Shown one piece after another: positions 6,050 through 11,636 of a stretch of DNA of 11,636 bases. The stretch lies in NCBI GenBank assembly GCA_020720945.1, contig DYNR01000054.1, forward strand, positions 1 to 11,636. The letters run 5' to 3'. Origin of the DNA: Chthoniobacter flavus. GTDB taxonomy: Bacteria > Verrucomicrobiota > Verrucomicrobiia > Chthoniobacterales > DYNR01. Every line of letters starts with the position of its first letter. Within the stretch, counting starts at the first letter, position 1. Below the pieces are notes generated by a model. The model did not search any database and had not been told where the DNA came from. It worked only from the letters and a program-made list of their open reading frames with translations. The position numbers and the translations under genes were made by a program.

Positions 6050-7255
6050 ATGAAAATCCTTTACCTCAGCTCGATCCTCCCGAAACGCTCGGAAACTTTT
6101 GTCTATAAGGAAGTGCTAGGTCTGCAAGAACGCGGGGTTCCCCTCGGTGTCGCTTCCCTCTACCCACCGGAAAAAGAACTCGGGGAAAAACGCTTGGACG
6201 ACCTCGCCGCACAATCTGTCCCCGTCTATGGGACAGGCCTCCCCAAACTGCTCCGCGATGCGTTTTCTTTCTTCTTGCACCACCCATCCCGCTCGCTTTT
6301 TGTCCTGCTCTTGGCTGCATGGGACGCGTTGACCGCCAATGACTTGCATTGGAAAGCTCGCCCGAAAGTCGTTTTCCAAAGCCTGGCTGCCATGGCTCTC
6401 GCCAAACGGGTGGAAAAAGAAAACTTCACGCGCCTCCACACCCACATGGCGCACGCCGCCGCCTCTGTCGGGATGTATGCAGCCCTCTGCCTGGGGATCC
6501 CTTTCAGCTTCACAGGCCACGCCGCCGACCTTTTCCGCGAACGCTGTTTGCTCCGAAAAAAACTCCGCCGCGCCGCTTTCGTCGCCTGTATCAGCGAATG
6601 GCACAGGGAGTGGTATCAGTCGATTTGCAAACGCCCGGAAGACCGTTACCCGATTGTCCGCTGCGGAGTTTCCGTCCCGGAAGAAGCGGTGATTCCCCGC
6701 CGCATCCCCCCGATCCGATTGCTCGCCCTCGGCAGGATGGTCCCGAAAAAAGGCTTCGACATCTTGGTTGCCGCTTGCAGGGTGATGGTGAAAAATGGCG
6801 TCCACCTTGAATGCACGATCGCCGGCGACGGCCCGGAACTGGAACGCTTGGAAAAACAAGCGGACGGCCTCCCCATTTTTTTCCCCGGTGCCGTGGCGAA
6901 CCGCGAGGTTCCTGCCATGATGGAAAAAGCGGACATTTTCGTTTTGCCTTGCCGCGTTTCGGAGGACGGCGACCGCGACGGAATTCCCGTCGTTTTGATG
7001 GAAGCCATGGCGACGGGCGTTTGCGCTGTCAGCGGAGACTTGCCGACAATCCGCGAACTCATCGACTCGGGAAAAAACGGTTTTCTTGTCCCGCCGGGCG
7101 ATGTCTCCGCCCTAGCAAAATGCCTCGAAGACCTCGCAAACGACCCGAAATTCCGCGCCTCCCTTTGCGCCGCAGGAAGGGAAAGAATACAAGAAGAGTT
7201 TTCTTCCGAAAAAAATCTTGCTAGAATCCTCTCATCGTTCCATTCCAAACCTTAA
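6050..7255 (+). CDS. GT4 family glycosyltransferase (WcaL/AmsK-like)
   Basis: A 401-residue GT-B fold transferase resembling colanic-acid or amylovoran type enzymes. It begins MKILYLSSILPKRSETFVYKE, where the SETFV element is typical of this subgroup. The N-domain has HTHMAHAAA and SFTGHAADLF with H157, the likely acceptor-side histidine. The C-domain has LALGRMVPKKGFD, CTIAGDGPELE and DGIPVVLMEAMATG, where D310 takes the first place of the E-x7-E pair with E318, a change common in this subgroup. It ends with the usual FLVPPGD and a basic C-terminal helix. The ATG at 6050 is 14 nt after the acetyltransferase stop; the open frame further upstream is a shadow. Sugar and acceptor are not predictable. 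Confidence 0.92.
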   Translation: MKILYLSSILPKRSETFVYKEVLGLQERGVPLGVASLYPPEKELGEKRLDDLAAQSVPVYGTGLPKLLRDAFSFFLHHPSRSLFVLLLAAWDALTANDLHWKARPKVVFQSLAAMALAKRVEKENFTRLHTHMAHAAASVGMYAALCLGIPFSFTGHAADLFRERCLLRKKLRRAAFVACISEWHREWYQSICKRPEDRYPIVRCGVSVPEEAVIPRRIPPIRLLALGRMVPKKGFDILVAACRVMVKNGVHLECTIAGDGPELERLEKQADGLPIFFPGAVANREVPAMMEKADIFVLPCRVSEDGDRDGIPVVLMEAMATGVCAVSGDLPTIRELIDSGKNGFLVPPGDVSALAKCLEDLANDPKFRASLCAAGRERIQEEFSSEKNLARILSSFHSKP

Positions 7256-8224
7256 ATGAATACGACGCTTTCCGCTCAACAACCCGCACCACCGAGCAAT
7301 CGGGAGGGCTTCCGGTATGTCCTCATCACCCCTTGCCGCGACGAAGCCCAATACGCCCGCAGGTGCATCGATAGCGTCTTGGCACAATCCGTCCTCCCTT
7401 CTCTTTGGATCGTCGTGGACGATGGTTCCAGCGACGAAACCCCGCAAATCCTCGCGGAATACGCGGCATCTCGCCCTTGGATGAAAGTGATCCGGCGCGA
7501 AGACCGTGGCAAACGCGCCGTGGGACCAGGAGTCGTGGATGCGTTTTATGCGGGCTTGGCCGCTGCCGACCTTTCGCAGTTTGACTACCTTTGCAAGTTC
7601 GACCTCGACCTCGATCTCCCGAAATCCTACTTCGAGATTTTGATGCGCCGAATGCAGGAAAACCCGCGGATCGGCACTTGCAGCGGCAAGCCCTACTTCG
7701 AACAAGGCGCGCACCTAGTCAGCGAAAAATGCGGCGACGAAATGTCTGTGGGCATGACGAAGTTTTACCGCACCGACTGTTTCCAAGAAATCGGTGGCTT
7801 CGTGCGGGAGGTCATGTGGGACGGCATCGACTGCCACCGTTGCAGGATGCTCGGCTGGATCGCTTGTAGCTGGGACGACCCCGACCTCCGTTTCATCCAT
7901 CTCCGCCCGATGGGCTCCAGCCAAAAAAGCATCTTCACCGGCAGGATGCGCCACGGCTTCGGCCAATACTTCATGGGCACAGACTTGCTCTACATGACGG
8001 CAAGCGCCGTTTTTCGCCTCGCCCACCCGCCTTACATCGTTGGCGGATTGGCGATGTGGTGGGGGTATGTCAAAAGCATGATGGAAAAAAAACCCCGTTA
8101 CCCCGACCTCGAATTTCGCAAGTTCCTCAACCGCTACCAGTGGCGGTGCCTTCTTGCCGGCAAAACTCGCGCCACCGCAGAACTCGACTCTTCTGCCGCC
8201 TCTCGCGCAAAAAAGAAAAACTAA
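7256..8224 (+). CDS. GT2 family glycosyltransferase with a repeated aspartate motif
   Basis: A 322-residue GT-A fold transferase. After a loose N-terminus (1-19, proline/glutamine-rich) the fold starts with YVLITPCRDEAQYARRCIDS, then VVDDGSSDETP (D55, D56, D60). The metal site is an unusual run of alternating Asp and Leu, DLDLDLP, with D116, D118 and D120 in place of a single DXD. The acceptor region has TDCFQEIGGF and WDGIDCHR in place of the commoner ED pair. A hydrophobic stretch around 243-270 may associate with the membrane, and the C-terminus is basic. The ATG directly follows the previous TAA with no gap. The gene ends AAA AAG AAA AAC TAA, 15 nt before the exporter gene. The substrate is unknown. 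Confidence 0.88.
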   Translation: MNTTLSAQQPAPPSNREGFRYVLITPCRDEAQYARRCIDSVLAQSVLPSLWIVVDDGSSDETPQILAEYAASRPWMKVIRREDRGKRAVGPGVVDAFYAGLAAADLSQFDYLCKFDLDLDLPKSYFEILMRRMQENPRIGTCSGKPYFEQGAHLVSEKCGDEMSVGMTKFYRTDCFQEIGGFVREVMWDGIDCHRCRMLGWIACSWDDPDLRFIHLRPMGSSQKSIFTGRMRHGFGQYFMGTDLLYMTASAVFRLAHPPYIVGGLAMWWGYVKSMMEKKPRYPDLEFRKFLNRYQWRCLLAGKTRATAELDSSAASRAKKKN

Positions 8225-8239
8225 AAAACCTCGTCTTCC

Positions 8240-9376
8240 ATGCCTGCCCGCACCGCTTTTTTCCTTCTCGCCTGCCTGCTCGCCCCGTGCTTCCTCCTCG
8301 GGTGCGCAGCAATCAAACCAGGCGTTTACGAAGAAAAAAAACCGGGCGAACCCGACCAGCCTTTTGCCAAAATCAAAGGGCTCAAAACCGGGGAACTCTT
8401 CACGGCTGAACTGGAAACTTCCGCCAAACAATTCGCATCCCCGGAACAGGTGAAACAGGCGACGGGAAAAATTGACAACGAATACAAACTGGGACCGGGA
8501 GATTCGTTTTCTTTCTTGGTCAGGAACCGCCCGGATATTTCCCGCGAAGAAATCATCGTGTCCCCGGACGGCGATATTTCTCTCCCCCGTGTCGGCATTC
8601 TCAAAGTCCAAGGCCGCACGCTCAAGGAACTCACCCAAGACCTCGGCAAAGCACTGGGTGTCTATTACGAAAAACCGGAAGTCACCCTCGTCATGCGCGA
8701 GTTCAAAAACAACCGCGTTTTTGTTTTGGGTCGCGTGGCAAATCCGGGTGCGGTGAGTTTCCAAGGCAAGGGCACTTTGCTGGAAGCTCTCTCTTTGGCG
8801 GGAGGGCTCCCGACCGATCAGACGAAATCGTTTTTGAGCCGCTGCATGATCGTCCGCAATAACGAAATGGTCATGTGGATCGACCTCAAGGAACTTCTCG
8901 AACGCGGCAACATGTCCCTCAACGCCCGCCTGCAAAACGGCGATGTCATCTTCATCCCGCAAAGCGAAGACCAGCTCGCCTATGTCTTGGGCGAAGTCAA
9001 ATCCCCCGGCGTCCTAGCCCTCCGTTCGGAAATGACTCTCATGGATGCCCTTATGTCTTCGGGCGGCCCCACCAAAGGCGCAAACATCCGCGATGTCTTC
9101 CTCATCCGCTCCTCCCAAGGCAAAGGCGCAATCGAACGCGTGAACCTCAAAACCGTTCTCTCAAAAGCCGACTTCCGAAAAAATTACTCCCTCCGCGACG
9201 GAGACATTGTCTATGTCCCCGAAAACGGCTTGAGCAAAATCAACTACTTCGCAACCCAACTCCAACCCCTCTTCTCCATCATCGGCGTAATGACGACCTC
9301 TGTCGCCACCGCTGGCTTCCTCGATGGCATGGGGGAAATCGTTTACGGGACAAGCACCACCACCGCTGCCCCATGA
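8240..9376 (+). CDS. Wza-like polysaccharide export lipoprotein
   Basis: A 378-residue outer-membrane export protein, similar in length to E. coli Wza (379). A signal peptide with lipobox LLGC places lipidated C22 as the mature N-terminus. The Poly_export (PES) domain starts at YKLGPGD (82-88) and contains VSPDGDISLPRVG. Two SLBB-type domains follow, about 159-240 (VFVLGRVANPGAV) and 246-335 (YVLGEVKSPGVLAL, ending RDGDIVYVPE). The C-terminal segment (about 335-365) is amphipathic to hydrophobic, as expected for the helix that lines Wza's outer-membrane pore. The family forms an octameric channel contacting the Wzc-type inner-membrane partner, which is the next gene and overlaps by 4 nt. An eight-A run (8334-8341) lies just after the lipobox. 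Confidence 0.94.
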   Translation: MPARTAFFLLACLLAPCFLLGCAAIKPGVYEEKKPGEPDQPFAKIKGLKTGELFTAELETSAKQFASPEQVKQATGKIDNEYKLGPGDSFSFLVRNRPDISREEIIVSPDGDISLPRVGILKVQGRTLKELTQDLGKALGVYYEKPEVTLVMREFKNNRVFVLGRVANPGAVSFQGKGTLLEALSLAGGLPTDQTKSFLSRCMIVRNNEMVMWIDLKELLERGNMSLNARLQNGDVIFIPQSEDQLAYVLGEVKSPGVLALRSEMTLMDALMSSGGPTKGANIRDVFLIRSSQGKGAIERVNLKTVLSKADFRKNYSLRDGDIVYVPENGLSKINYFATQLQPLFSIIGVMTTSVATAGFLDGMGEIVYGTSTTTAAP

Positions 9377-11631
9377 CCGCCTCCGCCGAAACAGCCTCCG
9401 CCCCTCCCTCCACGCCCGGCGCAGTCCAAAGGGGGTCTCTGGACAAGGCAAAAAAATCAAAACCTTTTGCGATTTTCGATTTTATCTGGCGCCGGATTCC
9501 TCTGATTTTAGGGGTCGGCATCCCGTGTTTCCTCCTCTTGAGCGTCCCGATCCGTTTCATGGCGAGCCCCGTCTATAAGGTCAACGCAAAAGTCCTCATC
9601 ACACCAAACAAAGCCCCGAGCATCAACGGGCGCGACCGCGAAATCATCCAAGGCGATGTCGGCTGGTTCTCCCGCACTTTGGTCCTCCGACTCAATAACC
9701 CCGATGTCCTCCGCGCTGCGCTAGAAAAAGTGGAGGACTCCGACCGCCCGGATTTTTTGAAAGGCCAAGGCACTTCGGACCGCGCCGTCTTCCGCCTCAT
9801 GTCCCGCATCAAGGCCGAAGAAATCCAGCGGACTTACATGATCGATGTCTCGATGCAAGGCAGCAAAGCCGCCGGCATGGCAAACATGCTCAATGTCGTC
9901 CTCGACACATTCATCGAAAAACTCCAGACCGAACAGGCCCGCCAATACCTCTCCCAGCTCACCTACCTGAAAAACGAGCGCACCCAAATCGCCGGACGCG
10001 TGCAAAAGGAAACCGATAACCTCGCGTCCATCGCCCAGGAACTCGGCTCCAATGTTTTCTTGTCAACGGACTACGCCGGGCACCTCGAAAAACTCCGGAC
10101 CCTGCAAAACCTCTACTACGACGCAGAAAACAACGCGCTCAACCTCTCGGAAAAACTCAACGAGTCCCGCATGGACCAGCAGGATATTTCCAAGCTAAGC
10201 ATCGCCCCGTTCGCCGATGCCGAGGTTTCAAACTTCTTGGGCATCAACCAGATGGAACAATGGACTTATGTCGAAACCCAAGAGCTGCGCAAACAGATCG
10301 ACGGCCTGACCAACGATAACTCCGACCGCATCAATGTCGAAGACCGCATGCGGTCGATGCTCGAATACCTCAAGGTTTACAAAGAAAAAGTGGCGACGGA
10401 CACCCGCCGCACCTTTGAAGAAAAACGGGCTTACGAGCTGGAAAGCGAAGTGATCCGCGCAAAAAACGCCTACGAATCGGCGCGGGGTTTCGCCGATACC
10501 CTCCACTCGGATTTTGAAAAAACCTCGGAGGAAGCATCGAAAGTCGCTTGGGCGATTTTCCGCTCTTCGGACTACAACTACGGGCTGACCCAATACAGAA
10601 GCCGCCTCTCCTCCATTGACATCCGCATCGACGATGCCGAACTGGAAGCGAAAGCCCCCCTCCCCGTCCTCATCGACCAGCACGCGATCGACCCCGACCG
10701 CCCCACTTCGAACAACGCCTCCAAACTCCAAATGATGGCTCTCGCCGTTTCCTTCGGCTTCATCGCCGCCCTTTGCGTTATCTTCGATTTCTTGGATTCC
10801 CGCATCCGCACACGCCAAGACCTCGGCGCCGCCATTGGCGGGATCGGTTGCGAGCCTATCCCCGCCCTCCACCCAGACGGGCTCGAAGAACCAAACTTTG
10901 TCTCGGTTTTGAAATCCTCGAACCCCGCATCCTTCGCCATCCGCGATTTCGGCATACGCCTCGTCACCGAACAACAACGCACAAACGCCCGGATCGTCAA
11001 TCTGGTCGGCATCCACGAAAAAACGGGAAACACCGCCCTCGTCGTCGCTCTCGCCCGCGCCCTGTCCAGCCACGGCTTCCGCGTCCTCGCCGTAGAACTC
11101 CCCACCCCGCGCCCCGGCATGGCAAAAATCGCCGCCATCCCCGCTCCCCACTCTCTCCCCTCTGGCGCGTGGGCAGCCAAGTGCCCCGACCCCTCCAGCT
11201 CCGCTGACCTCCTCCCCTGGGTCCCCGAATCTTCGGAAGATGACATCCGCTCGACCCTCGACAAATTTTTGGCTTCTGCCCGCGCCAGCTACGACCTCGT
11301 CGTCATTGACAGCCCCTCCCCTTCCTGCTCGGACATCGCCCACGAAATCGCCATCAAATCGGACATTGTTGCCCTAGTGGCAAAACAGGATGTCGCCCGC
11401 TTCCAACAAGCCCGCGCCGTCGTGGACCTCTGCACCGCCGCCAATGTCCCCGCCATCACTTCGCTACTCAACTTCTCTTCGCCCAACCCCCTGCAAGCAA
11501 AAACCTTGCACATCTTGGAAACGAGTATGGCGTTCACGACCCGCCTGCATTCGGAAGTCCTCCACCGCACAAAATCGGAAGTCGTCGCCGCCTTGGAAAA
11601 ATTGCGCTCCCGCATCTCTGGGAAATCCTGA
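9373..11631 (+). CDS. Wzc-like polysaccharide co-polymerase with degenerate tyrosine-kinase domain
   Basis: A 752-residue inner-membrane protein of the PCP-2a/Wzc class. TM1 lies at about 42-62, then the Wzz-type start SPVYKVNAKVLI. A long periplasmic part with coiled-coil stretches (about 185-260 and 290-420) leads to a proline-bearing motif (428-446) and TM2 (about 455-474). The cytoplasmic domain has the BY-kinase layout but is broken at key points: the P-loop position reads G546-IHEKT-G552-N553-T554, with Asn for the essential Lys; Walker A' is VLAVELP (E575 and P577 for the two Asp). Walker B VVIDSP (D646) is kept. No Tyr occurs after residue 640, so the C-terminal tyrosine cluster is absent. 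It probably governs chain length and export with Wza without kinase activity. The start is the ATGA overlap; the upstream frame is a shadow. Confidence 0.92.
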   Translation: MTASAETASAPPSTPGAVQRGSLDKAKKSKPFAIFDFIWRRIPLILGVGIPCFLLLSVPIRFMASPVYKVNAKVLITPNKAPSINGRDREIIQGDVGWFSRTLVLRLNNPDVLRAALEKVEDSDRPDFLKGQGTSDRAVFRLMSRIKAEEIQRTYMIDVSMQGSKAAGMANMLNVVLDTFIEKLQTEQARQYLSQLTYLKNERTQIAGRVQKETDNLASIAQELGSNVFLSTDYAGHLEKLRTLQNLYYDAENNALNLSEKLNESRMDQQDISKLSIAPFADAEVSNFLGINQMEQWTYVETQELRKQIDGLTNDNSDRINVEDRMRSMLEYLKVYKEKVATDTRRTFEEKRAYELESEVIRAKNAYESARGFADTLHSDFEKTSEEASKVAWAIFRSSDYNYGLTQYRSRLSSIDIRIDDAELEAKAPLPVLIDQHAIDPDRPTSNNASKLQMMALAVSFGFIAALCVIFDFLDSRIRTRQDLGAAIGGIGCEPIPALHPDGLEEPNFVSVLKSSNPASFAIRDFGIRLVTEQQRTNARIVNLVGIHEKTGNTALVVALARALSSHGFRVLAVELPTPRPGMAKIAAIPAPHSLPSGAWAAKCPDPSSSADLLPWVPESSEDDIRSTLDKFLASARASYDLVVIDSPSPSCSDIAHEIAIKSDIVALVAKQDVARFQQARAVVDLCTAANVPAITSLLNFSSPNPLQAKTLHILETSMAFTTRLHSEVLHRTKSEVVAALEKLRSRISGKS

Positions 11632-11636
11632 ATCCG

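Noticed and set aside
7715..8962. Long open frame on the - strand (415 codons)
   Set aside because: It lies antisense to the well-supported GT2 and Wza genes, shows no recognisable domain, and arises because C-rich third positions on the + strand remove stops from the complementary frame.
10228..11343. Long open frame on the - strand (371 codons) under the Wzc-like gene
   Set aside because: Low-complexity Gly/Asp/Val/Phe-rich translation with no motif, opposite a gene with clear membrane segments and Wzz features; a codon-bias shadow.
1..11636. Apparent lack of GTAC as a second avoided palindrome
   Set aside because: I noticed none, but TA steps and GTA are scarce overall, so the expected number is small and the absence is not convincing without counting.
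1..11636. Mobile elements, CRISPR arrays, tRNA or rRNA genes
   Set aside because: No transposase, integrase, regularly spaced repeats or RNA-gene signatures were seen on either strand.

Overview
The window reads as a Gram-negative, fairly GC-rich bacterial chromosome segment. All ten genes lie on the + strand: a PhoB/PhoR-type two-component pair, then an eight-gene surface or exopolysaccharide locus that runs to the right edge. A Wza-type outer-membrane lipoprotein implies a two-membrane envelope. No start codon has a convincing Shine-Dalgarno sequence. Codons favour C-ending forms but keep AAA for lysine and GAA for glutamate. Together these make a Verrucomicrobiota/PVC-like host plausible, but that assignment is inference at low confidence; no rRNA or marker gene is present.

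Layout. Positions 1-244 are non-coding, with an A/T tract, a perfect 12-bp inverted repeat in a longer foldable element (76-138), a tandem direct repeat (170-187) and a weak promoter candidate. 245-934 is an OmpR/PhoB-family response regulator. 931-2292 is its histidine kinase, starting at a TTG inside the regulator's stop. 2293-2399 is a short gap holding a 52-nt tract with one purine, followed by a possible promoter placed so that its transcript would begin at the next ATG. 2400-8224 encodes five glycosyltransferases (GT2, GT4, GT2, GT4, GT2) and a serine-acetyltransferase-like hexapeptide protein. 8240-9376 is the Wza-like exporter. 9373-11631 is a Wzc-like polysaccharide co-polymerase whose kinase-like domain has lost the P-loop lysine, the Walker A' aspartates and the C-terminal tyrosine cluster. 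The last eight genes overlap or abut (4-nt, 1-nt, 0-nt, or gaps of at most 15 nt), so they look like one transcription unit.

How they work together (inference from families). The glycosyltransferases would build a lipid-linked repeat unit on the inner membrane, the acetyltransferase would decorate it or supply an acetylated precursor, and the Wza/Wzc-like pair would control chain length and carry the polymer through the periplasm and outer membrane. The initiating phosphoglycosyltransferase, the Wzx flippase and the Wzy polymerase are not in the window. The two-component pair upstream could regulate the locus, but nothing in the sequence proves this.

The strongest unexplained signals are the complete absence of the tetranucleotide ACGT from all 11,636 bases by eye, the dead-looking kinase domain, the structured region upstream of the regulator, and a correctly phased A_AAA_AAG heptamer whose -1 frame runs open into the next gene.
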